Shown here piece after piece: positions 33,761-43,341 of a DNA stretch of 64,000 nucleotides. The DNA comes from Christiangramia portivictoriae DSM 23547 (lineage in GTDB: Bacteria > Bacteroidota > Bacteroidia > Flavobacteriales > Flavobacteriaceae), in assembly GCF_000423045.1 (NCBI RefSeq), contig NZ_AUHF01000008.1, positions 186,001 to 250,000 of the forward strand, given 5' to 3'. Position 1 is the first letter of the stretch. Each line of letters opens with the position of its first letter. Under the pieces are notes generated by a model that saw only the letters and a list, made by a program, of their open reading frames with translations, searched no databases and was not told where the DNA came from. A program made the position numbers and the translations under genes.

Positions 33761-35732
33761 ATTTTTTACGCTGCTATTTTTATTATGTATCAGCTTATTA
33801 CCTGCCCAGAATTCCAATTATGCTTCTGAAGAATTTGAAGTTTCAAGAGAAGACCTTTTAGCTAAAAATTACGCCCTGGACAGCACAGCCCATGCCGTTT
33901 ATATATATGAATCTGGTTTTACTGAATTTGATCCAGATGAAGATTATGATGTGGTGACAGATTATAAGGCGAAGGTCAAGATCCTGGATAAGCAGGGAAT
34001 TGATTATGCTACCGTTAAGGTAATCCTGGGAAAGAACAGCGATAATGACAAGGTCATGGAGGTAAAAGACCTGAAAGCTCACACCTTCAAATTAGTAAAC
34101 GGTCGTATCGTAAAGAAAAAAATAGAAACCTTAGCCACCTTCCATAGTGAACACAAATTTTACGATGAGTTTTCCTTCACTTTTCCAGATGTAGAGCCGG
34201 GTGATGTGATTCAGTATTCCTATAAGCTTGTTTCGCCGTTTAACTTCAACTTTAAAACCTGGCAGTTTCAGGAGGATATTCCGAAGATGCATTCGCAATT
34301 CACGTCGAAGATCCCGGGTAATTATGAATATCACACCACGCTTACAGGAGGCATGAAACTTCTAAAACGCGAAGAGAAAGTGATCGAACATTGCATTAGC
34401 TTTGGCCTTACGTCTTCCATGGCTGGCTGCCTGGAAACTTTGTATGTGATGAAGGACATTCCTGCGTTTATCGAGGAAGACTACATGACCAGTGAAGATA
34501 ATTACATTGCCAAGATCGAGTATGAATTAAAGCAGGTTACCAGAACCGATGGTTTTGAAAGAAAGTATACCTTAACCTGGGATGATGCCGACAAGGAAAT
34601 TCGCACTTCCAGCAATTGGGGGAAACAGTGGAAAAAGGACAATGCTGTAAAGGATGTTCTGCCTGAGGCTATCCGAAGTATGCCAAATTCACTGGAAAAA
34701 GCAAAGAAGATCTATTATTTCGTTCAGGAGAATTACCAGTGGAGCGGTGAGTATGATATTCATGGTGATATGAACATCAAGGATATTATAGACAATCAAT
34801 CTGGAAATGTTCTTGAGTTGAACAGCTTGCTACATAACTTATACGCTTCAGAAGGATTTCAAGTATCGCCTGTCCTGGCATCTACCCGAAGAAACGGTTT
34901 CGCTCCAAGAGTGCATCCTGCGATTTCAGAATATAATTATTTCTTCGTTCAGCTAAAACTAGATGGAAAAGAGTATAATCTCGATGCTACAGATGATCAA
35001 CTAGACTTTGGCCGACTCCCTTTTCGTGCCTTGAATTCATTTGCAAGAAAAATCAATCTTGAAGGTTCCAGCGACTGGATGACTATCGAACCAGATGATT
35101 TCAGCAATTATGCTTTTAAAGATTCTATAAAAGTACACAAGGATGGTACGGCGTCAGGTACATCTAATCAGCATTTGAGTGGTTACCACGCTGTGAATTT
35201 CAGAAATAAGATCAGGGAAAATGGTGAGGAAAAGATTTTCCAGGATCTTTCTAAAGCTCAGCAGTTCACCAGGTCTACAGAGGTCGCGGTCGAAAACCTG
35301 GATGAGGTGGAAAACGGACTACAAATCGAATATACGCTTGAAAATGTAAGCCAGAAGATCAATGATCTTATCTATCTGAATCCGTTCAGTTTCCAGTTTT
35401 TCGAGAAGAATCCTTTTAACCTGGATGAGCGTACCTATCCTATCGATTTCGGATATAAGAATGCTTTTAGTTATTCTGCAGAAATTCATATTCCAGAAGG
35501 CTATTCAGTAAAAGAACTTCCGGAGCAAAAAGCTTTCAGATTGCCGCAAAAAGGCGGTGCTTTAATCTTTAATGCAGTGAAATTTTCTGAAAATGTGGTC
35601 ATGATCCAGTGCAGAATGACCCTTTCTCAAACGCTGTACACGCCAGAATACTACGAAGGACTCAAAAAATTCTTTAATGAATTGATGACAGTTCAAAGTC
35701 AGTCGCTTATTGTACTCGAGGAAAATAGTTAA
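33753..35732 (+). CDS. DUF3857/transglutaminase-like secreted protein
   Basis: 659 aa from ATG 33753, chosen because it starts the signal peptide MSKFFTLLFLLCISLLPAQ; a start at 33681 would precede it. The N-terminal DUF3857 region (about 50-240) contains DYKAKVKILDKQGIDYA. The transglutaminase-like core (about 290-400) has AKKIYYFVQENYQWSGEY and a later YNLDATDDQLDFGRLP, but no clear Cys nucleophile, so catalysis is doubtful. It is probably periplasmic or surface-exposed. Function is unknown in the family. Confidence 0.85.
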   Translation: MSKFFTLLFLLCISLLPAQNSNYASEEFEVSREDLLAKNYALDSTAHAVYIYESGFTEFDPDEDYDVVTDYKAKVKILDKQGIDYATVKVILGKNSDNDKVMEVKDLKAHTFKLVNGRIVKKKIETLATFHSEHKFYDEFSFTFPDVEPGDVIQYSYKLVSPFNFNFKTWQFQEDIPKMHSQFTSKIPGNYEYHTTLTGGMKLLKREEKVIEHCISFGLTSSMAGCLETLYVMKDIPAFIEEDYMTSEDNYIAKIEYELKQVTRTDGFERKYTLTWDDADKEIRTSSNWGKQWKKDNAVKDVLPEAIRSMPNSLEKAKKIYYFVQENYQWSGEYDIHGDMNIKDIIDNQSGNVLELNSLLHNLYASEGFQVSPVLASTRRNGFAPRVHPAISEYNYFFVQLKLDGKEYNLDATDDQLDFGRLPFRALNSFARKINLEGSSDWMTIEPDDFSNYAFKDSIKVHKDGTASGTSNQHLSGYHAVNFRNKIRENGEEKIFQDLSKAQQFTRSTEVAVENLDEVENGLQIEYTLENVSQKINDLIYLNPFSFQFFEKNPFNLDERTYPIDFGYKNAFSYSAEIHIPEGYSVKELPEQKAFRLPQKGGALIFNAVKFSENVVMIQCRMTLSQTLYTPEYYEGLKKFFNELMTVQSQSLIVLEENS

Positions 35733-35756
35733 ATTAGAACTCAAGAATTGTAGAAT

Positions 35757-36581
35757 TTGAAGAATAAGGACAAACTTCCTGGCTGGAAACGCAAACTGCA
35801 TGAGGTAATTTACGAGGCCGATACACCGGCGGGAAAAACCTTTGATGTGGCGATATTGCTGGTGATACTGATTAGTGTCGCCCTGGTAATGATGGAAAGC
35901 GTTTCCTGGATGCTGCAAAAATACGCGACCGAATTCTATATCGCAGAATGGGTGATCACGGTGATCTTTACCATTGAGTATGTGCTGCGTATTTTGACCA
36001 TTAACAAACCAAAGCGCTATATTTTCAGTTTCTTCGGAATGGTGGACCTGTTGTCTACCTTACCCAGTTATATCGGGTTCCTTTTTGGAGGCGCCAACCT
36101 ACTGTTTGCCATTAGAGCATTAAGGCTGTTACGGGTTTTCAGGGTGCTTAAAATTACCCGCTATGTTGGAGAATCTCAGAAACTAATCTCTGCGCTGAAG
36201 AATTCAAAAGCTAAAATACTTGTCTTTTTATTTGCGGTCCTGATCATTTGTATCATCGCCGGAACTTTGATGCATCTTGTTGAAGGCGAAAATGGAGGAT
36301 TTGACAATATTCCACTTTCCATATACTGGTGTATCGTAACCCTTACTACCGTTGGTTTTGGAGACATTGCCCCGGTCACACCGGTGGGCAGATTGATCGC
36401 TTCCCTCATTATGATCACGGGTTATGGAATCATCGCCGTTCCAACGGGAATCGTGAGCGCAGAATACAGCAAGGCGACCGATGCTCCCAAGAATACTCAG
36501 GTCTGCCCTAATTGTAACGAAACTAAGCATCTGGATGACGCAGAGTACTGCCATAGCTGTGGATACGAATTAAATGACTAA
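35757..36581 (+). CDS. Voltage-gated potassium channel with zinc-ribbon tail
   Basis: 274 aa from TTG 35757; an ATG start would lose helix S1. Six membrane helices are visible: S1 (FDVAILLVILISVALVMM), S2-S3, an S4 with spaced arginines (RALRLLRVFRVLKITRYVG), then the pore filter TTVGFGD and S6. The C-terminal CPNCNETKHLDDAEYCHSCG (about 250-270) is a CxxC...CxxC zinc ribbon. It should conduct potassium at the inner membrane. The ribbon tail is unusual for the channel core but is seen in related proteins. It overlaps miaA by 8 nt. Confidence 0.9.
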   Translation: MKNKDKLPGWKRKLHEVIYEADTPAGKTFDVAILLVILISVALVMMESVSWMLQKYATEFYIAEWVITVIFTIEYVLRILTINKPKRYIFSFFGMVDLLSTLPSYIGFLFGGANLLFAIRALRLLRVFRVLKITRYVGESQKLISALKNSKAKILVFLFAVLIICIIAGTLMHLVEGENGGFDNIPLSIYWCIVTLTTVGFGDIAPVTPVGRLIASLIMITGYGIIAVPTGIVSAEYSKATDAPKNTQVCPNCNETKHLDDAEYCHSCGYELND

Positions 36582-37482
36582 AACACTTATCAATATTGCC
36601 GGTCCCACGGCCATTGGAAAAACCGCGCTTGCGATTCAGCTTGCGAAATTTTTCAATACTGAAATCATATCGGCAGATTCCCGGCAATTCTATAAGGAAA
36701 TGTCTATTGGAACTGCTGTACCAGAAACGGAAGAACTGGCGGCGGCTCCACATCATTTTATTCAGCACAGATCAATCACTGAAGATTATAATGTGGGAGA
36801 TTTTGAAAAAGAAGCGCTGGCGAAGCTCGATAAGCTTTTCACAAAGCATGATGTGGTGGTGATGGTAGGCGGCAGCGGACTGTATACAAAAGCGGTAGTA
36901 GAAGGCCTGGATAATTTCCCTGAAGTAGACCGCAACATTCGCACAGAACTGAATGAAGAGCTATTAAAAAACGGCCTGCAATCTCTTCAGCAAAAGTTGC
37001 AGCAACTGGATCCTGAATACTATGTCGTAGCCGATATTCAAAATCCACATCGTCTTATTCGCGCACTGGAGATATGTATTGGCACTGGGAAAGCCTTTTC
37101 AACTTTTCTGAAGAAGAAAAAGAATACCAGGAATTTTAAGACAATCTCTATTGGTCTTACTGCAGAAAGAGAGGAAATTTATGATCGCATCAACCGAAGG
37201 GTAGACATAATGCTCGAAAACGGACTGCTCGAAGAGGCTCGTGAATTATATCCTTACAGGAAGTACAATGCATTGAATACAGTTGGCTATAAAGAGCTCT
37301 TTGCCCACTTCGATGCGCAGTGGGATCTGGAAACTGCTGTTGCTGAGATCAAGAAAAATACCCGAAGGTTTGCCAAAAGACAATTAACCTGGTTCAGAAA
37401 AGATGAATCGATCACCTGGTTTGACCGCACTACAAATTTTGAATTGATTGCCGCACACCTGCAGGAAAAGATTAATTCTTAA
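36574..37482 (+). CDS. miaA: tRNA dimethylallyltransferase
   Basis: 302 aa. The P-loop is GPTAIGKT (10-17), followed by SADSRQFYKEMSIGTA, GGSGLYTKAVVEG and NPHRLIRALEI. The end has NTVGYKELFAHF and KRQLTWFRKD. It adds an isopentenyl group to A37 of tRNAs reading UNN codons. The length is normal. It starts 8 bases before the channel gene's stop, so they are co-transcribed. Its 3' end overlaps the convergent 1647-aa gene by 11 bases. Confidence 0.95.
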   Translation: MTKTLINIAGPTAIGKTALAIQLAKFFNTEIISADSRQFYKEMSIGTAVPETEELAAAPHHFIQHRSITEDYNVGDFEKEALAKLDKLFTKHDVVVMVGGSGLYTKAVVEGLDNFPEVDRNIRTELNEELLKNGLQSLQQKLQQLDPEYYVVADIQNPHRLIRALEICIGTGKAFSTFLKKKKNTRNFKTISIGLTAEREEIYDRINRRVDIMLENGLLEEARELYPYRKYNALNTVGYKELFAHFDAQWDLETAVAEIKKNTRRFAKRQLTWFRKDESITWFDRTTNFELIAAHLQEKINS

Positions 37483-40400
37483 TTATAAATCGCTTAGTTT
37501 TTTCACCTTCGTTGGTGATCATCTTAACCACGTACACTGCTTCCTGCAGCGGCCCCGTACTAATAGCATATTCACTGGCGTTCTCTGGAAAATCCTTTCC
37601 AGTGATAAATCTTCCACGATGATCGAAAACCTCGATCCGGGAAATGCTTACATCAGCAGGTGTCGCCACTTTAAAATTCCCACGATTTGGATTAGGGTAA
37701 ATAAAGATATATTCTGAACCTTCACCAGTGCCGTTACAAATTCTGATTTCAGCAAAAACCTGAACTTCTACAGAAGTTGTCGTGGAGTTTCCACTGGCAT
37801 CTGTCGCGATCACATTGATCTCGTTCCATCCCAGATCCTTGCAACTAAAACTATCCTGGCTTAATTCAAAATTTATCGTTTCGTCACAATTATCTCTGAA
37901 ATTTACGACCACTTCTTCCGCAGTAATAATAGCATTGCCGGAAAGATCCAGATCTATATCAATATTCTGAACTTCAAATTCTGGCTGGATACGATCCACC
38001 ACCTCTACCCTAATTTCACAGGCTCCATCAGATTCTCCTGAATAGCTTAAAATGATCTGGTTTGTTCCAAGGTCATTACAGTCGAAAAACTCCTGGTCAA
38101 GGCTAAAACTAACGCCGGATGCATCTCCGGTATATAACTCGCTCACCGGAAGTTGAGCCGTACCATTTTCATCCAGCTCTAGTAGATAGTTCTCCACACA
38201 CTGGAATTCTCCGGTATCCACAGGTAGAACATTGATTGTAGCTATTGTTTCAACTTCTGTAAAACCATCAAATACATAGTATCTAAAGGTATCTTCACCA
38301 ACGAAATCGTCATTTGGAGTATAGACAAAAGAACCATCAGAATTGAATTCCAGGGTTCCATTAGTCACGTCTTCTACCAGCGTTGCCGTAAGTTCATCGC
38401 CATCGGCATCCATATCGTTGGCCAGAACTCCTTCTTCCACAGAAATATTTAAGGTGCTATTAACCGGAGTGGAATAGAAATCCTCATTGGCAACAGGTAT
38501 GTCATTGCCTTCAGTATCAACAGCTAAGGTCAGCATAAAACTGCAAACGGCAGCATTGGCTGTGCTGGCGGAGTCAAAAACCAGAAAACTTACCTCGGTA
38601 TCCTCCGAAATTAGCGTTCCTGGTTCCGGAACCTGAGTGATCTCTCCCAGTCCGCAATTATCACTAACCTCCAGTTCGTTTCTATAATCTGCTATTGGGA
38701 TACTTTCCCCTTCAGAAATAACAATGGTTTTATCGGCAGGACAATTCACAACGGGTGGCGTGTTGTCTTTGAGTACCAGGTCGAAAGTACAGGAATCTGA
38801 TTCTCCATTAAAACTTGCGGTTACGGTAATAACTGTTTGCTCTTCTATTTTAGTTCCCACCGGGATGGACTGGCTAAATGTGGCGTTGGCAGGTGAGTAA
38901 TTGATCAGTTTGGAGAAATCAGGTACGAAATACTCACAATTTTCATCAGCCTTGATCACATTTTCATTCTGGGGACAATTGAGGGCAAATTCTTCGGGTT
39001 CTTCTTCCCTGGTTAGTCTGTAGATCACCTCGCATACTTCTTCATTTCCTGCAGGATCGGTTGCGGTAATACTCACCTCATAATCGCCGGGGTTGGCATA
39101 TAAAGTTCCTTCCGGCGGATCCTGAATGATCTCCAGGTCTTCAAAATCTGCGCAATTATCTACAATGCTCAGACGGTCGGCTATCTGAGGTAGTACAAAA
39201 TTTCCGTTCGCCGGGATTACCCGCTCCTGGATACCAGCCGGACAAATAATAAGAGGTGCGCCGCGATCGAGCACAGTAACCTCGACCGTACAACTCAACT
39301 CTTCACCTGTGGTAACATCTGTCGCTCGAATGGGCAGATCAAAAGTTCCAATATCCTCGCAGGTAAATTGCTGAACGTTTAGTTCAAAATCAAGATTGGA
39401 ACTATCAGAGAGAATAAATTCTGAGGTTGGTATTTCTGTGACTGAAGAATTCTGAGCCTCTTCTCCAAGATTTATAGTTATAGATTCGATGCATTGAAAG
39501 CTCTCTGTTTGCCGAACCAGATCAACTGTAAAGGAACATTGGTCCACCACCGTATTGTTTGCTCGTAACTCAAATCTTACTTCAGTTTCACCAGCTGGAA
39601 AAAACTCACCAGACTCAGGACCTGCGGTTTGAAACAATTCTGCTTCTGAACAGTTGTCCTCAAATTTCGGTAGATCAAAAAATATAATCTTACCAGATTC
39701 TGAAACACTTAATAACTCCGTCATATTTTCCGGACATGAGGAGAACTGGGGCTGCTCCGTATTTTCTACTGTGATCGTGAAGTCACAGGAGACTGGCGGA
39801 TTAATTCCGTCGGAAACCTGGTAAACGATTGTGGTAGTTCCTACCGGAAATATATCGCCAGAATTTAAACCTGAATCATCTGTCCGGGTAATTGTAAGAT
39901 CATCATCTTCAGGATCGGTCACAGTTGGATCAGCAAATTCTACCAGGGCGCCACAAATTCCGCTGTCATTGGGAACAGATATATCAGCAGGACATGCTAT
40001 TGAAGGTGCGTAATTAGGAGGAAGAATATTGACATTCAAAGTACAGTAACCCATATTACCGTTGGAATCAGTTGCCTCAAAAACTACATCAGTAGAACCA
40101 ATTGGAAAATTACTCCCAGAAACCAGACTTCCCTCGGAAACCCTGGATTGTAAAACGCCATCACAATTATCACAGGCTGTAGGAGGCGAGAAATTTATTG
40201 ATTTTGAATCATTCCCAGGTGACGCCTGAGCAGTGATATCTGGTACGCAGGTCAACTCTGGAGCTTCAGTATCCTGAACTATAATATCAAAGCTGCAGGT
40301 AACCGGATCGTTTGTTCCATCATCTGCCTGGAAAGTAATTGTAGTGGTTCCAACGGGAAATAAACTTCCGGAAACCAAGTCTGTATTTGCATCGATTCTT

Positions 40401-42415
40401 GTGACCTCAACATTTCCATCTTCATCGGAAGCCGTTGGAGTATCAAATCTTACTATGGCACCACATTCTCCGGGATCGTTGTTTTTTGTGATAGTCGTCG
40501 TTGAGCAATTGTTAAATTCTGGTGGTGATTTGGGAGCCAATACCCTAATCTGAAGTGTACAATATCCAGTATTATTAGCTTGATCGGTAGCTTCAAACAC
40601 AATATTGGTAGTTCCAATTGGGAACCTGGATCCTGATGCCATACTACCGTCAGAAATACGAGTCGGTAATATGCCATCACAACCATCACGTGCGGGTGGT
40701 AATATAAAATTGACCACTGCTGAAGTTTCGCCTGGTTCCGCCTCCACTATTCTGGTTTGCTCACAGGTTAACACAGGAGCTTCAGTATCCTGAACTATAA
40801 TATCGAAACTGCAGGTAACCGGATCGTTTGTTCCATCATCTGCCTGGAAAGTTATTGTTGTGGTTCCAACGGGAAATAAACTTCCGGAAACCAGATCTGT
40901 ATTTGTATCTATCCTAGTGACCTCAACATTTCCATTTTCATCGGAAGCCGTTGGAGTTTCAAATCTTACTATGGCACCACATTCTTCAGGATCGTTGTTT
41001 TTAGTAATAGTCGTCGTTGAGCAATTGTCAAATTCTGGTGGTGTAACTTCATCTTCTGAAGGGTTTACAGTAATTGTAAAAGTACAGGTAGTTGTATTAC
41101 CTGAATCGTCAGTCGCGGTAAATTCTATTTCGTGTTTACCTATGGAAAACTCACTTCCTGAATCCTGACCTTCCGTTTTTGCTATTCCTACATCACTATC
41201 ACAATTATCTAATGCGGTAGCATCATCATAACTAACAATTGCAAAATCGTCACCTGTTTCAGCAATTACTACAATATCTTCAGGGCAATCAATTTCAGGC
41301 TTTTCCTGATCATACGATGGAGTGCGTTGATAAATTTCTAGTTTAGATGCCAAGGTTGCAAAACCTTCAATTCGAGAATCATTTAAAAACAATTTTCCAC
41401 AGGTCTCATCCAAGGTCACATCTAAAGGAAACTGAATATGATCTTCGTTGGAATTAGCTGGAAAATCACTAATCGTAGAATTGTAGCTTAAATCCGGGTT
41501 ATAAACTTGAATGTTAAAATCTCCAGAAGCTATTCCATTACTAATTTCAGATCGAAGGGATAGAGCTATAAAAAAATCTCCCTTTAATAATTTAAAAACG
41601 TCATTAAAATCAACCCTATCTGCATAATCTACAGCATATATAAATCCAGATTTATCTACGAACAAACTACCTGGCGATCCAATATTATTTAGTGTACGGA
41701 TAAAATTCAAATCTTTATCGAAGACTAAAACCTCACCATTATTTTCAGCATTACTTATTAGTATATAATCATCTGTAGCAGCAACTCGATAAGGATTATT
41801 TAGGGGGTATTCATTTGTTCCTTTAAAGCTTCTAAAATCACCGTTAGCATAATAGATTTTAAGAAAATATTTTTCGTCAACATTATTATTGTCGCCTCTG
41901 TAAGAGTCAACGATATATAAGTTGTTGTCATCGTCAAATTCTAAACCTGTAGGCTCTAAGAATTCATTTTCTCCGGTTCCAAATAATCCACCAATTTTTT
42001 CTAGTTCATCTCCTTCAGTCGTAAACCTCTTTATAGATTTTGAGCCACTATCGGCAATATGTATAATATCATTGTTATCTATTGCAAGATCTAAAGGACC
42101 ATTTAAATCCTCGCTTTCTGCGAGTTGATCCGCAATGATTAAATCGTATTTTTCAGCATAAGGATCATATTTGTAAACACCATTCCCAAAAGTCAGCACG
42201 TACACGTTCCCTTCTGAATCTGTATCCACTGAAATCACAATTCCACCTTCATTACCTAAACCACCAGATCCCAAGGAATAGTCGTCGAGCCATTTAAAAT
42301 CTGGTTCTGTTTGCCCAAAACTATTAACGCTAAAAAATAAAATTAAGAATAAGCTAATGCAGACTTTTCGTAGAAAAGAAGTAGGAAAGTTGAGTATTTC
42401 TTCTGCATATTTCAA
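37472..42415 (-). CDS. Large secreted HYR-repeat protein with type IX secretion sorting domain
   Basis: 1647 aa. The signal peptide is near residues 12-36 (KVCISLFLILFFSVNSFGQ). An NHL-type beta-propeller region follows (about 45-365, repeated NNLYIVDSYRG-like units). Several HYR domains (about 375-1330) show repeated DNCDG...G(T/S)xFPxGxTxVxFxATDxxGN motifs. One Ig-like/tandem-95 domain (about 1340-1420) has GVLANDMDADGDEL. The C-terminus is a T9SS type A sorting domain (about 1575-1647, YPNPNRGNF...GVYVVK-like). It is exported by the type IX system and probably attached to the surface or released. A role in adhesion or matrix is inferred. Two 267-bp units repeat at 516-bp spacing. Confidence 0.93.
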   Translation of the reverse strand: MKYAEEILNFPTSFLRKVCISLFLILFFSVNSFGQTEPDFKWLDDYSLGSGGLGNEGGIVISVDTDSEGNVYVLTFGNGVYKYDPYAEKYDLIIADQLAESEDLNGPLDLAIDNNDIIHIADSGSKSIKRFTTEGDELEKIGGLFGTGENEFLEPTGLEFDDDNNLYIVDSYRGDNNNVDEKYFLKIYYANGDFRSFKGTNEYPLNNPYRVAATDDYILISNAENNGEVLVFDKDLNFIRTLNNIGSPGSLFVDKSGFIYAVDYADRVDFNDVFKLLKGDFFIALSLRSEISNGIASGDFNIQVYNPDLSYNSTISDFPANSNEDHIQFPLDVTLDETCGKLFLNDSRIEGFATLASKLEIYQRTPSYDQEKPEIDCPEDIVVIAETGDDFAIVSYDDATALDNCDSDVGIAKTEGQDSGSEFSIGKHEIEFTATDDSGNTTTCTFTITVNPSEDEVTPPEFDNCSTTTITKNNDPEECGAIVRFETPTASDENGNVEVTRIDTNTDLVSGSLFPVGTTTITFQADDGTNDPVTCSFDIIVQDTEAPVLTCEQTRIVEAEPGETSAVVNFILPPARDGCDGILPTRISDGSMASGSRFPIGTTNIVFEATDQANNTGYCTLQIRVLAPKSPPEFNNCSTTTITKNNDPGECGAIVRFDTPTASDEDGNVEVTRIDANTDLVSGSLFPVGTTTITFQADDGTNDPVTCSFDIIVQDTEAPELTCVPDITAQASPGNDSKSINFSPPTACDNCDGVLQSRVSEGSLVSGSNFPIGSTDVVFEATDSNGNMGYCTLNVNILPPNYAPSIACPADISVPNDSGICGALVEFADPTVTDPEDDDLTITRTDDSGLNSGDIFPVGTTTIVYQVSDGINPPVSCDFTITVENTEQPQFSSCPENMTELLSVSESGKIIFFDLPKFEDNCSEAELFQTAGPESGEFFPAGETEVRFELRANNTVVDQCSFTVDLVRQTESFQCIESITINLGEEAQNSSVTEIPTSEFILSDSSNLDFELNVQQFTCEDIGTFDLPIRATDVTTGEELSCTVEVTVLDRGAPLIICPAGIQERVIPANGNFVLPQIADRLSIVDNCADFEDLEIIQDPPEGTLYANPGDYEVSITATDPAGNEEVCEVIYRLTREEEPEEFALNCPQNENVIKADENCEYFVPDFSKLINYSPANATFSQSIPVGTKIEEQTVITVTASFNGESDSCTFDLVLKDNTPPVVNCPADKTIVISEGESIPIADYRNELEVSDNCGLGEITQVPEPGTLISEDTEVSFLVFDSASTANAAVCSFMLTLAVDTEGNDIPVANEDFYSTPVNSTLNISVEEGVLANDMDADGDELTATLVEDVTNGTLEFNSDGSFVYTPNDDFVGEDTFRYYVFDGFTEVETIATINVLPVDTGEFQCVENYLLELDENGTAQLPVSELYTGDASGVSFSLDQEFFDCNDLGTNQIILSYSGESDGACEIRVEVVDRIQPEFEVQNIDIDLDLSGNAIITAEEVVVNFRDNCDETINFELSQDSFSCKDLGWNEINVIATDASGNSTTTSVEVQVFAEIRICNGTGEGSEYIFIYPNPNRGNFKVATPADVSISRIEVFDHRGRFITGKDFPENASEYAISTGPLQEAVYVVKMITNEGEKTKRFIIKN
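40261..41043 (-). repeat. Near-identical 267-bp repeat units inside the HYR gene
   Basis: 40261-40527 and 40777-41043 match almost base for base, offset by 516 bp (172 codons, in frame). The protein units begin NCSTTTITKNNDP and end VQDTEAP. The other HYR domains are much more diverged, so this pair arose or was homogenised recently. Confidence 0.85.
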
Positions 42416-42563
42416 TCCCGGGGCATTTTATGGAATGCCGTAAAGATACGTATTGTAAGAAAACCGCTCTTATTTTCATGTTAAGAATGCGGCAGCAGGT
42501 AAAATTTGATAGTAGGTGCAGCTAAATAATAGCCTCAAATTGTAGTTCACGAGAAATGATACC

Positions 42564-42587
42564 GCATCATAACGAGTGTTATGATGC
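42564..42587 (-). terminator. Strong hairpin after the response-regulator gene
   Basis: GCATCATAAC and GTTATGATGC form a perfect 10-bp stem with a 4-nt loop, flanked by GAGA...TCTC pairing. It lies 29 bases past the response-regulator stop. No T-run follows on the minus strand, so termination strength is uncertain. Confidence 0.5.
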
Positions 42588-42615
42588 AGCACCTCTCGGA
42601 AACTGAATGATTTTT

Positions 42616-43338
42616 TTATGCTTCGGTCTCTTCCTTGTTCTTGATCACAAGTCTAAAACCTTCACCGTGGATATTCAGAATTTCCACGTTCTCATCTTTC
42701 TTAAGATATTTTCTCAATTTGGCGATATACACATCCATACTTCTTGAAGTAAAGTAGTTATCGTCTCTCCATATTTTAGTTAAGGCTAACTCTCTAGGCA
42801 TCAGATCATTTTCATGCAAAGCAAGTAGTCTTAATAATTCGTTTTCTTTTGGAGACAGCTTTTGTGGCTCTTCATCTCTAAAAGTCAGGAATCTAAGTTT
42901 TGAATTTAGGTGGAAACCACCAATCTCAAATTCGAATTGCTTAGAATCTGCCACGCTATCTGTAGCTTTACGCTGCATGATCGCCTTGATCTTCATTAAA
43001 AGAACTTCAGAATCAAAAGGTTTGTTCAGGTAATCATCTGCTCCTACCTTGTAACCCTTTAATACATCCTCTTTCATGGCTTTAGCCGTTAGAAAGATGA
43101 TTGGCACTTCTTCGTTCTTTTCACGAATTTCCTTGGCCAGCGTGAAACCATCTTTGTAAGGCATCATCACATCAAGAATACAAAGATCGAAATCATCCTT
43201 TTTGAATTTTTCGAATCCTTCCATTCCATTTTTCGCGTGCGTCACCTCGTAATCGTTCATCGCCAGGTAATCTTTAAGGACTGTTCCAAAATTTGGATCA
43301 TCCTCTACTAATAGAATTTTTTTGTTTTCAGTTTCCAT
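42616..43338 (-). CDS. OmpR-family response regulator (RprY-like)
   Basis: 240 aa. The receiver domain (about 5-125) has the phospho-acceptor D in DLCILDVMMPYKDG and K in DDYLNKPFD. The C-terminal winged helix (about 145-232) has LSPKENELLRLLALHENDLMPRE and RSMDVYIAKLRKYLKKDENVEI. It pairs with the kinase 3 nt upstream. The pair resembles RprX/RprY of Bacteroidota, but its regulon cannot be named here. Confidence 0.93.
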   Translation of the reverse strand: METENKKILLVEDDPNFGTVLKDYLAMNDYEVTHAKNGMEGFEKFKKDDFDLCILDVMMPYKDGFTLAKEIREKNEEVPIIFLTAKAMKEDVLKGYKVGADDYLNKPFDSEVLLMKIKAIMQRKATDSVADSKQFEFEIGGFHLNSKLRFLTFRDEEPQKLSPKENELLRLLALHENDLMPRELALTKIWRDDNYFTSRSMDVYIAKLRKYLKKDENVEILNIHGEGFRLVIKNKEETEA

Positions 43339-43341
43339 ATT

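Noticed and set aside
34680-35040. Active transglutaminase in the DUF3857 protein
   Set aside because: No Cys nucleophile is visible in the expected place, so only the fold is called.
37472-42415. Short plus-strand frames inside the HYR gene
   Set aside because: They come from the biased composition of the repeats and have no start signals or domains.
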